NCBI GenBank assembly: GCA_937862815.1
Contig: CALMED010000024.1
Location: 104,613 to 168,612, forward strand
Length of the DNA: 64,000 nucleotides
Direction: 5' to 3'
From: an uncultured Chitinophagaceae bacterium
Lineage (GTDB): Bacteria > Bacteroidota > Bacteroidia > Chitinophagales > Chitinophagaceae
Below are positions 27,453 to 35,188 of this stretch, one piece after another. Below the pieces are notes generated by a model. It had not been told where the DNA came from, made no database searches, and saw only the letters and a list, made by a program, of their open reading frames with translations. The position numbers and the translations under genes were made by a program. The number at the start of each line of letters is the position of its first letter. The stretch's first letter is position 1.

Positions 27453-27460
27453 TACATTTG
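27453..27460 (+). promoter_or_regulatory. -7 box of the DUF4271 gene
   Basis: Perfect TAnnTTTG match (TACATTTG), 10 nt before the ATG. Confidence 0.5.
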
Positions 27461-27470
27461 CAGGCGACCC

Positions 27471-28340
27471 ATGCGTTTTCTATTATTTCTACTGTTGCTG
27501 CCGCCAGGCCTGCTGCGGGCGCAGGACACACCGCCTGCTGCCGGTCGTTTGCCTGCCACCGACACCCTGCTTCTTCCGGCAGCGACACAACCAGCTACCC
27601 TTTCATATGATGCGGCACGTAATGTGGTTCTGTTGCGGCTGCGCTTAAACTACAGCGCACCCGGCGTATTTTTTATCCAGAAAGAGAAATTACAAACGGG
27701 CAAAGACTGGCTTTTTTACTATCTCATGGGCCTGTTGCTGCTTTTTGGCCTGCTGCGTCTGTCGTATGTCCGCTATTTCCAGGATCTGTTCCGGTTTTTC
27801 TTCCGCACTTCATTGCGGATCAACCAGATCCGGGAACAGTTGGTGCAGGCAGGACTGCCCAGTTTACTCTACAACCTGTTTTTTGCCTGTTCTTTTGGGT
27901 TGTATATCTATCTGCTGGCAATCTATTTCCAGGCATCTGTGCGGGTGGAAGAATGGATGATTCCATTTATTGCCACCGCTGCATTGGCGGTGTTGTACCT
28001 GGGCAAATATCTTTTTATCCAAGCCAGTGGCTGGATTTTCAACATCCGCCCGGCCACAGAAACCTACACATTCATTGTTTTTCTGATCAACAAAGTGGCC
28101 GGCATTGCCATACTTCCCTTCCTGCTGCTGATTGCTTTTGCCGGGCCGGAACTGGCGGCCGTGGGGGTTACGCTGTCCCTCTCGGTGGTCATTATTCTCT
28201 TTTTTTACCGGTTCCTGCGGGCTTACCAGCCGGTGCAGCAGGAGTTGAAAGTGGGCCGGGTGCATTTTTTTATTTACCTGCTGGCTGTGGAGGTGGCTCC
28301 CTTGCTGTTGATTTACAAGCTATTGATAAAGTATTTCTAA
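27471..28340 (+). CDS. DUF4271 membrane protein
   Basis: A 289-residue protein with a signal peptide (ending LRAQD), a periplasmic part of about 60 residues, then five to six membrane segments starting at FYYLMGLLLLFGLLRLSYVRYFQDLF. This segment is the signature of DUF4271, a family of Bacteroidota that typically sits beside hemD. Function unknown; the conserved neighbourhood suggests a link to haem synthesis or to the T9SS genes that follow. Confidence 0.8.
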   Translation: MRFLLFLLLLPPGLLRAQDTPPAAGRLPATDTLLLPAATQPATLSYDAARNVVLLRLRLNYSAPGVFFIQKEKLQTGKDWLFYYLMGLLLLFGLLRLSYVRYFQDLFRFFFRTSLRINQIREQLVQAGLPSLLYNLFFACSFGLYIYLLAIYFQASVRVEEWMIPFIATAALAVLYLGKYLFIQASGWIFNIRPATETYTFIVFLINKVAGIAILPFLLLIAFAGPELAAVGVTLSLSVVIILFFYRFLRAYQPVQQELKVGRVHFFIYLLAVEVAPLLLIYKLLIKYF

Positions 28341-28351
28341 GCAGAACTTCC

Positions 28352-28359
28352 TACCTTTG
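28352..28359 (+). promoter_or_regulatory. -7 box of hemD
   Basis: Perfect TAnnTTTG match (TACCTTTG), 20 nt before the ATG, so hemD can be transcribed separately from the DUF4271 gene. Confidence 0.5.
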
Positions 28360-28379
28360 CCAAAATTTTCCTTACCGTT

Positions 28380-29168
28380 ATGCAGAAAAAAGCGCAGAAG
28401 TCTGTAAATACGACAAACGCCATAAGGAATATTCTCATTACTCAACCCAGGCCGGAAAACGACAAGTCGCCCTACTACGAGCTTGAACGGAAATACAATG
28501 TGTCGCTGTCGTTTCACCCGTTTATCCGGATAGAAGGGGTGTCTGCCAAAGAGTTCCGGAAGCAGAAAATAGACATCGCTTCCTTTTCTGCCGTCATTTT
28601 CACCAGCCGCCACGCCATTGATCATTTTTTCCGGATTTGCGAAGAAATGCGCATCACCATTGCACAGGAAACGAAGTATTTCTGCATTACCGAAGCGGTG
28701 GCGTTGTACCTGCAGAAGTTCATCCTTTACCGCAAGCGTAAAGTGTTTTATGGGGCAGATGGGAGCAATAAAAGCCTCTTTGATGTAATGAACAAACACA
28801 AGAGCAATGAGCGCTTCCTGTTTCCCTGCAGCGAAAACATGGACAATGAAGTAGTTAACTGGCTGCGGAATCACAATTGTGAGTATGCCGTACCGGTATT
28901 ATATAAGACCGTCAGCTGTGAAGTAAAGGAGATCCTCGAACAGGGGCACTTTGATGTCATCTGCTTTTTTACCCCCAGCGGTGTGCGCAGCCTGTTTGAA
29001 AACATTCCGGGATATCGGCAAAACGGTACCTTGATCGGGGCTTTCGGGCTCAATACCTTCAAGGCGGTTGCCGATGCAGGCCTGGAATTGCAGATCAAGG
29101 CACCCGAACCCCAGGCACCCAGCATGGTTTCTGCACTCGATAAGTTTCTGGCTGCGCTCAACCGGTAA
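28380..29168 (+). CDS. hemD: Uroporphyrinogen-III synthase
   Basis: A 262-residue protein of the two-lobed HemD fold: ILITQPRPENDKSPYYELER at the N-terminus, AVIFTSRHAIDHFF, and in the second lobe VICFFTPSGVRSLFEN and GAFGLNTFKAVADAGL. It closes hydroxymethylbilane to uroporphyrinogen III in haem synthesis. HemD sequences diverge strongly, but the fold motifs and the DUF4271 neighbour fit the Bacteroidota form. Its stop codon overlaps a downstream ATG as TAATG. Confidence 0.85.
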   Translation: MQKKAQKSVNTTNAIRNILITQPRPENDKSPYYELERKYNVSLSFHPFIRIEGVSAKEFRKQKIDIASFSAVIFTSRHAIDHFFRICEEMRITIAQETKYFCITEAVALYLQKFILYRKRKVFYGADGSNKSLFDVMNKHKSNERFLFPCSENMDNEVVNWLRNHNCEYAVPVLYKTVSCEVKEILEQGHFDVICFFTPSGVRSLFENIPGYRQNGTLIGAFGLNTFKAVADAGLELQIKAPEPQAPSMVSALDKFLAALNR

Positions 29169-29587
29169 TGGCCTCCCTGCAGCAGCGCTTACAAGGGGTA
29201 GCAGGTTCCCGTCCCGGTCGCTCATTTTTTCTGCCGGACTTCTTTGCCGGAGCCATCCTCTTCCTTATTAATACGCGTCTGCAACACTGGCGTACAGGTA
29301 GCACCCTGGTTGCAGGCAGAGCGTTACCCCGTCCTGGTCCATTTCTGCCGGCGGAACCAGAGGGGTTAACAGAACAAGCTGAAATGCTGCCAGGATCCGC
29401 TGTATGTACTGCAGGAAGCGCTGAAACTGCGCAGTAAGCGGCAGGGCAGGTAGCCGGATCCCCGCTTGCTGACAAGGACCCCTTCCCTGGGCCAGCTTTT
29501 CAAAAAGCGAGATTGACGGGCCTGGGGGCCAGGCTGGATACCGAAAAGTTCAGGTGGCAGGTACTGCCGGATTTATTTGATGGGTAG
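29168..29587 (+). pseudogene. Possible broken gene coupled to hemD
   Basis: The ATG at 29168 overlaps the hemD stop (TAATG), the usual sign of a coupled downstream gene. The frame runs 89 codons to a TAA at 29435-29437 and, in the same frame, stays open for another 49 codons to a TAG at 29585-29587. The first part contains a hydrophobic stretch (FFAGAILFLI); the last part looks protein-like (TGLGARLDTEKFRWQVLPD). No domain is recognised. Either a decayed gene or a chance overlap. Confidence 0.3.
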
Positions 29588-29622
29588 CAAAAAAATAATC
29601 TGGCCCAAATGAAACCCTTTTC

Positions 29623-29630
29623 TATATTTG
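29623..29630 (+). promoter_or_regulatory. -7 box of the gldKLMN operon
   Basis: Perfect TAnnTTTG match (TATATTTG). It would give a 5' leader of about 230 nt before gldK, unusually long for this window. Confidence 0.45.
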
Positions 29631-29862
29631 TAAGGACTAATTATGCCGTAAACCGGTCAATAATTTCGCTGAAATTCAGGAAATTCTGTCTGCCGGGTCC
29701 CCTGTAAACAATAAAGTTGTCCGGTAAGCGTTATCGCTGAAGATAAAAGAATTGATTTTGACTTCTCAAAAATTAATAGTAGCATTGCGTTCGAATGAAG
29801 GGACAGAACCCGGAAAATCCCCCCATTCAGCCAATACCTATAAGAAAATTAAATTCTTAACA

Positions 29863-31134
29863 ATGAAGAACCAACTGTTAAGTTGCCTCACATTCGTATC
29901 CCTGTCCGTACTCCTGATCAGCTGTGGAAAATCAAAATCCTCCCAAAAGACTCCGGATAGCAAAGGGCAATTAATTGGTGCCGCCTATGGTGCCAAACCC
30001 AGTCCCAACAAACCGTTTGGCATGGTGCACATCCCCCAGGGAACCTTTCACATGGGTCCCAGCGATGAGGATGTTAACTATGCTTTTACCTCCCGCAACC
30101 GCCAGGTGTCTATCAACGGTTTCTGGATGGATGTAACGGAAATCACCAACAGCGAGTACAAGCAGTTTGTGTACTGGGTACGCGATTCCATTGCCGGCAC
30201 CATACTTGGCTACGTGGATGCCAAGACCAACAACCTCGACAAAAAGAAGCTGGCCGGCATCTGGAAAGAAAAGGATGTGTTTGAGCGGCTGGGCCAGATG
30301 ATGATGGCTCCGGATGACCGCATCATGGGACGCATGGAAATCGATCCTGACAAACTCATTTACCAGGAAGAGTATGTGGATTATAAAGCGGCCGCTTACC
30401 GCAAGCCCAACGAGCCCCGTTCCAAGTATATAATCAAGAACCCGGTAAAAATTTACCCGGATACGCTGGTGTGGGTACGCGACTTTTCCTACAGCTACAA
30501 CGAGCCCATGAGTGTCCGGTATTTTGCACACCCGGCCTTTGCCAATTATCCTGTAGTGGGCGTAACCTGGAAACAAGCCAACGCTTTCTGTAACTGGCGT
30601 ACCCGTCATCTCAACAGCTACCTGGAAGAAAAAGGATTTGCCACCGAGTCCAGTTTCCGTCTGCCCACCGAAGCTGAATGGGAGTATGCTGCCCGCGGAG
30701 GTCGTTCCCAGTCGATGTTCCCCTGGGGTAACTACTATCTGCGTAACCGCAAGGGCTGTCTGATGGCTAATTTCAAACCCGGACGCGGAAACTACCCCGA
30801 AGACGGCGGCTTTTATACGGTGCGTGCAGACGCATACTGGCCCAACGATTTCGGTCTGTATAACATGGCCGGTAATGTGGCCGAGTGGACCGGTTCACTC
30901 TATTACGAAGGGGGCTACAATTTTGCTCACGACATGAATCCTGATATCCGTTACAATGCTAAGGACAGCGATCCTCCCCGGATGAAGCGGAAAGTGGTAC
31001 GAGGCGGCAGCTGGAAAGATGTAGGTTATTTCCTGCAGACCAGCACCCGTGCTTACGAGTACCAGGATACGGCCAAATCATACATCGGATTCCGTTGTGT
31101 GATTGATTTGCCACCCATGATGCGTAAAAAATAA
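29863..31134 (+). CDS. gldK: T9SS ring lipoprotein GldK/PorK
   Basis: A 423-residue lipoprotein: the signal ends LLISC, making Cys21 the lipidated residue. From about residue 55 it carries an FGE-sulfatase-like domain (FGMVHIPQGTFHMGPSD, GFWMDVTEITNSEYKQFV, SSFRLPTEAEWEYAARGG, GNVAEWTGSLY, VVRGGSWKD), as in all GldK/PorK proteins. With GldN it forms the periplasmic ring of the type IX secretion system beneath the outer membrane. The start at 29863 places the lipoprotein signal at the N-terminus. First gene of gldK-L-M-N. Confidence 0.95.
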   Translation: MKNQLLSCLTFVSLSVLLISCGKSKSSQKTPDSKGQLIGAAYGAKPSPNKPFGMVHIPQGTFHMGPSDEDVNYAFTSRNRQVSINGFWMDVTEITNSEYKQFVYWVRDSIAGTILGYVDAKTNNLDKKKLAGIWKEKDVFERLGQMMMAPDDRIMGRMEIDPDKLIYQEEYVDYKAAAYRKPNEPRSKYIIKNPVKIYPDTLVWVRDFSYSYNEPMSVRYFAHPAFANYPVVGVTWKQANAFCNWRTRHLNSYLEEKGFATESSFRLPTEAEWEYAARGGRSQSMFPWGNYYLRNRKGCLMANFKPGRGNYPEDGGFYTVRADAYWPNDFGLYNMAGNVAEWTGSLYYEGGYNFAHDMNPDIRYNAKDSDPPRMKRKVVRGGSWKDVGYFLQTSTRAYEYQDTAKSYIGFRCVIDLPPMMRKK

Positions 31135-31243
31135 TGCACATCTTTTTTATGAACCCAACATGCTCTTATCACTGCCCTGCGGCAGCTGATATGGCTCCAT
31201 TCACATTAAAATCTTTCAAACAACTCTCCTAAAACCAACTCTT

Positions 31244-31993
31244 ATGGCAGTTTCTCAATCCACCGAAAAAATTTCCAACATCATCGTTTCGTTAGGTGCC
31301 GCCGTTGTAATCTTCGGTGCCTGGGCAAAAATCCTGCACCTTTCATTTGCCGACCTGATGCTGACCATTGGTCTGCTCACAGAAGCCGGTATCTTCCTCG
31401 TGTATGCTTATCTCTCCACGCAGGGATATGGTTTGTCGGATCACGGTCCGGCTGCGAAAACGCCTGCCGGTACGCCTGCCCTCGCTTCGTTGGATAAAAT
31501 GTTACAGGATGCAGAAATCACACCTGCCAGCCTGCGCAGCCTCAGCGATAATTTTCAGAAGCTGAATGCAACCGCAGGTGGTATGAAGGACGTAACCGAT
31601 GTGGTGGCTGCCACCGGCGAACTGAGCACCAAAACCAAGGAGGCTGCCCATGCACTGGGGGGTATGAAAGATGCCTACCAGCAGGCTGCTTCTTCTGTAG
31701 CTTCCTTTAACAGCGCCGCGGAAGGAACCAAGCAGTTCCACGAGCAGGTACAGAACATGACCAAAAACCTGAGTTCCCTCAATACCATTTATGAACTGGA
31801 GTTGCAGGATACCAACAACCATCTGAAAGCCATGAATAAGTTCTATGGAAATCTGGTACAGGCTTCCGAGGCTATGCAGGGCAGTGTGGACGATGCGAAA
31901 AGAGCGCACGACCAGATTGCTTCCCTGGCGAAAAACCTCGGTACCCTCAACAACATCTATGGCAACATGATTAATGCCATGCAGGGTAGATAA
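31244..31993 (+). CDS. gldL: T9SS/gliding motor protein GldL
   Basis: A 249-residue protein with two N-terminal membrane segments (about residues 12-31 and 36-56) and a long cytoplasmic helical tail. Lys29 in TM1 and Glu47 in TM2 correspond to the charged residues that make up the proton path of the GldLM motor. The tail (about residues 80-249) is rich in heptad-like helices. It works in the inner membrane with GldM, encoded 53 nt downstream. Confidence 0.95.
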   Translation: MAVSQSTEKISNIIVSLGAAVVIFGAWAKILHLSFADLMLTIGLLTEAGIFLVYAYLSTQGYGLSDHGPAAKTPAGTPALASLDKMLQDAEITPASLRSLSDNFQKLNATAGGMKDVTDVVAATGELSTKTKEAAHALGGMKDAYQQAASSVASFNSAAEGTKQFHEQVQNMTKNLSSLNTIYELELQDTNNHLKAMNKFYGNLVQASEAMQGSVDDAKRAHDQIASLAKNLGTLNNIYGNMINAMQGR

Positions 31994-32046
31994 TTGCCGG
32001 AAACCCCGATTCAACAGAACCAGAACAAAACCAAAATCCGAACATC

Positions 32047-33579
32047 ATGGCACTACCTAAAGAGCCCCGGCAGAAGATGATTAACCTGATGTACCTGGTG
32101 CTGACAGCCCTGTTGGCCCTGAACGTATCAGCGGAGATCATCAATGCCTTTAAAGTTGTTGATAATAGTCTGAGTGCTACCAGCCGCGTGGTAAACGCCT
32201 CTACCGAAACCATCATGTCCTCTTTTAAGGAGAAACTGGCCGACCCTGCCACCCGTGAAAAAGCCGAAGTGTGGATGCCCAAGGCAGAAGCAGCCGTCCG
32301 CCTCACCAAAGAGATGTCCGATATGATTGATGGCCTGAAAGATAAAATCAAGAAAGAAGCCGGGTTTGATCCCGCCAATCCTGCAGGGGGATTCAAGGAA
32401 GACAATATTGACATCGCCACCCGCATCATGGATAAGCAGGGAGAAGGCGAGAAACTCCGCAAAAAACTGGAAGAATACAAAGCGGCCATCCTGGCACTGG
32501 ATCCGGAAGTGGGAAGGCAATTTGCCAACAGCCTGCCAATTGATCTTACCATCCCTAAGTCCACCACCACCAAATTGGCTAAAGTTACCTGGACATCGGC
32601 TTATTTCAACATGACGCCCACCGTGGCTGCGTTGACGATGCTGAGCAAATTCCAGAACGACGTTAAAACCACCGAAAACCGGATGGTGAACGAGTTTCAT
32701 AACCGGGTAGGTCAGGTAGTGGTGCGTTTTGATACCTATGCTCCGATTGTAGGTGCCAATTCCACGTATCTGTTCCCGGGCCAGGAACTGCAGATTACGG
32801 CCGGTATCGGTGCATTCTCGAAGAACGTACTGCCGCAGGTAACCATCGGTGGTAAGTCGGTTCCCATGAATGCAGATGGTCTGGCTGTGTTCAAAACAGC
32901 TGTAGGCAACACCGGCGGAACGGTTCCGGTTATAATCCGCTACAAAGACCAGGACGGTAACGACCAGGTACGGGAAACCAAGATTGAGTACACCGTAGGA
33001 ACGCCTACCGGCGCTTTCGTGAGTGCTGAAAAAGTAAAGGTGTTGTACATCGGCCTTGAAAACGAACTGGCCGTTACCGGGGGCAGCGTAGGCGATGAAA
33101 AAGTAACGGTGAGCATCAGCAACGGAACACTCCGCAAAACCGGCCCTGGCAAATACATCGCCAGCCCCACGAACACAGGTGCTGCCGTTGTAACGGTGAA
33201 TGCCGACGGCAAGACCGCCCAGTTTAATTTCCGCGTTAAAACAGTGCCGGATCCCACTCCCATGGTGGGTGCCAGTACCGGTGGCCGTATGCCGGCCAAC
33301 GTGTTTAAGGCCCAACAGGGGATCCGTGCTGATTTAAAAGACTTTGTATTTGAAGGAGTTACGTTTACTGTAACCGGCTATACGTTCTACGCCACCGGCG
33401 CCGGCTTCCAGGAAGCACCGGGCGTTCGGGCGGGTATCCGTGGCAATACGTTTGCTCCGGTGGAAGACCTGCTCAACCGCTGCCGTCCGGGAACAACCAT
33501 TGTTTTGGATGAAATTAAGGCCGTTGGTCCGGGTGGTAACACACGAAATCTGCCCACCATGGCGTTTAACTTATACTAA
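32047..33579 (+). CDS. gldM: T9SS/gliding motor protein GldM
   Basis: A 510-residue protein with one N-terminal membrane segment (about residues 12-34; NLMYLVLTALLALNVSAEI with Glu30) and a long periplasmic region made of four domains. The N-terminal KEPRQKMINLMYLVLTALLA is nearly invariant in GldM/PorM. The protein spans the periplasm and transmits motion from the GldL ring to the GldK-GldN ring. It lies between gldL and gldN with short gaps. Confidence 0.95.
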   Translation: MALPKEPRQKMINLMYLVLTALLALNVSAEIINAFKVVDNSLSATSRVVNASTETIMSSFKEKLADPATREKAEVWMPKAEAAVRLTKEMSDMIDGLKDKIKKEAGFDPANPAGGFKEDNIDIATRIMDKQGEGEKLRKKLEEYKAAILALDPEVGRQFANSLPIDLTIPKSTTTKLAKVTWTSAYFNMTPTVAALTMLSKFQNDVKTTENRMVNEFHNRVGQVVVRFDTYAPIVGANSTYLFPGQELQITAGIGAFSKNVLPQVTIGGKSVPMNADGLAVFKTAVGNTGGTVPVIIRYKDQDGNDQVRETKIEYTVGTPTGAFVSAEKVKVLYIGLENELAVTGGSVGDEKVTVSISNGTLRKTGPGKYIASPTNTGAAVVTVNADGKTAQFNFRVKTVPDPTPMVGASTGGRMPANVFKAQQGIRADLKDFVFEGVTFTVTGYTFYATGAGFQEAPGVRAGIRGNTFAPVEDLLNRCRPGTTIVLDEIKAVGPGGNTRNLPTMAFNLY

Positions 33580-33590
33580 ATTACCCAACG

Positions 33591-34667
33591 ATGAAGATGA
33601 AAAACCTTGGTCCTGCTTTGTTGCTCCTGTTGCTGGTGGCTGAACTTGATGTAAATGCCCAGCAACGGCCCCGCACCCGCACCCAGCGGCCTGCCCAGCA
33701 GCAGCAAGCGCCTGCCTCCGGCTATGGCACCCAGCCTTCCGGGTATGGAACACAGCCTTCCGGTTACGGGAACAATAACCAGCAGCAGCAGACCAATATA
33801 CCGAAGTCCAATATTCCCATCCGCGTGGTACCCAGTACCGGGAACGCCATCATGGATACGGTGAAACCTTCCCTCCGCAACGATGCCTCCATTGAGCGCA
33901 ACCTGATCAAAGACCGCAAGCCCCTTGCCTACGAGCACATCCGCGAAGATGATGCCGTATACCGCCAGCGTGTTTGGCGTGAGCTCGATACCCGGGAAAA
34001 AATGAACCTTCCCTTCCGGTATGCAGCGGATGAAGACAACGGCAACCAGCGTTTCATCGCCATCCTGATGAAGGCCATCCGTAACCGGGAAATCACAGCG
34101 TTTGATGCTACCGCCGATGACCGTTTCACGACACCTATGACACCCGACGCGGTGATGAAAGCGTTTTCCGGTGGACTCGATACAGTACCGGTTTATGATT
34201 TCAACGGAGATATCACCGAATACAAAGTCACAAATAAGGAAGTAGACCCCGACAGCATCTATCGATTCCGGATCAAGGAAGAGTGGGTGTTTGACAAGGA
34301 GTCCTCCCGCATGTTTGTTCGCATCCTGGGTATTGCCCCCCTCAAGCGCCTTACCCGCAGCGATGGCACCGACATCATTCCCGGCCAGCCGGAATATGCT
34401 CCTATGTTTTGGGTGTATTACCCCGATTGCCGCGAACTGTTGTCGAAATACGAAGCCTTCAATGGTAAAAACTTCGGCGCACGTATGACCTGGGAAGAGT
34501 TGTTCGAAAACCGGATGTTCAGCAGTTACATTGTGAAGTCTACACTGGACAACCCCTACGACCGTACACTTCGTGCCTATATCAAGGATCCTATACTGCG
34601 GCTCCTCGAAGGTGAAAACATCAAGGAAAAGATATTCAATTACGAGCAGGACCTCTGGTCGTATTAA
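33591..34667 (+). CDS. gldN: T9SS ring protein GldN/PorN
   Basis: A 358-residue secreted periplasmic protein with signal peptide (ending VNAQ), an Arg/Gln/Pro-rich linker including the short repeat SGYGTQP (two to three copies at residues 43-60), and the conserved GldN domain (PLAYEHIREDDAVYRQRVWRELDTREKMN and WVYYPDCRELLSKYEAFN). It binds GldK to form the ring. Last gene of the operon; a strong terminator follows 20 nt after the stop. Confidence 0.93.
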   Translation: MKMKNLGPALLLLLLVAELDVNAQQRPRTRTQRPAQQQQAPASGYGTQPSGYGTQPSGYGNNNQQQQTNIPKSNIPIRVVPSTGNAIMDTVKPSLRNDASIERNLIKDRKPLAYEHIREDDAVYRQRVWRELDTREKMNLPFRYAADEDNGNQRFIAILMKAIRNREITAFDATADDRFTTPMTPDAVMKAFSGGLDTVPVYDFNGDITEYKVTNKEVDPDSIYRFRIKEEWVFDKESSRMFVRILGIAPLKRLTRSDGTDIIPGQPEYAPMFWVYYPDCRELLSKYEAFNGKNFGARMTWEELFENRMFSSYIVKSTLDNPYDRTLRAYIKDPILRLLEGENIKEKIFNYEQDLWSY

Positions 34668-34686
34668 TCCTGGAATCCAATTTTTT

Positions 34687-34725
34687 GAAGAAGCCCTGCT
34701 GCCATGCAGGGCTTCTTCTTTTTTT
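34687..34725 (+). terminator. Intrinsic terminator of gldKLMN
   Basis: A 12-bp perfect stem (GAAGAAGCCCTG/CAGGGCTTCTTC), an 8-nt loop and a T run. Confidence 0.92.
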
Positions 34726-34743
34726 GCGGTCAACGGCCACTAA

Positions 34744-34944
34744 AGCCCATCAACTGAAGAAGAATATACCCGGAGCTGGCAACTGTCAGAGCGTAAGGGG
34801 AAATTTGTGTTTGTTGATTGGGATAAAATACGATCGTATGCTTTATCCATCGTTGGAGACGATCATAGGGACCCGGAGCCGTTAGCAGGGGCAGATCCTT
34901 GGGTATGGGAAGTAGTTTTGAGGGCAGGTTTCCAAACCAGGTGA
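34744..34944 (+). pseudogene. Start-less protein-like frame, possible gene remnant
   Basis: The frame is open for 66 codons between a TAA and a TGA but has no ATG. The product reads like real protein (FVFVDWDKIRSYALSIVGDD, then DPWVWEVVLRAGF). Only a GTG at 34807 could start it. No family recognised. It may be a remnant of a lost gene, or chance. Confidence 0.2.
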
Positions 34945-35090
34945 AACAGAACTGCTAACTTATTCACACCCGGGGAGTGCAAGCATTCATTAAATAGAGC
35001 AATAACCTCTGTGTTTATTTGTAGAGTTATTGATTAAGCATACTTAAACAATAAAAATCAGCTGTTTTTTAAAAATACCCTGAATGTGGT

Positions 35091-35121
35091 ATTGCTTTTC
35101 TGCATTATCGTCGTATCTTCG
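35091..35121 (+). promoter_or_regulatory. Promoter of a candidate small RNA
   Basis: ATTG at 35091-35094, a 19-nt spacer and TATCTTCG at 35114-35121 match the Bacteroidota -33/-7 arrangement. No plus-strand gene follows. Confidence 0.45.
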
Positions 35122-35125
35122 TAAC

Positions 35126-35188
35126 GGTTTTTCATAGGATATTGGATTTTAAAGACGGGGCTGGATTTCTATCCTGGCCCCTTTTTTT
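35126..35188 (+). ncRNA. Candidate small RNA (about 60 nt)
   Basis: The region starts just after a -33/-7 promoter and ends in an intrinsic terminator: GGGGC (35157-35161) pairs with GCCCC (35177-35181), with inner pairing GG/CC, followed by seven T residues. Nothing on the plus strand downstream needs this promoter, since uvrC is on the minus strand and ends at 35187. No known RNA family is recognised. Confidence 0.4.

Noticed and set aside
25906..27588. A 560-codon open frame on the minus strand opposite the Omp85-like gene
   Set aside because: It mirrors a real gene with signal peptide and barrel motifs on the plus strand; GC-rich third positions keep the antisense frame open and its product has no recognisable motifs.
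33739..33780. Possible tandem repeat or CRISPR-like repeat in gldN
   Set aside because: It is a short coding repeat (SGYGTQP) in the linker of GldN, in frame and only two to three copies.
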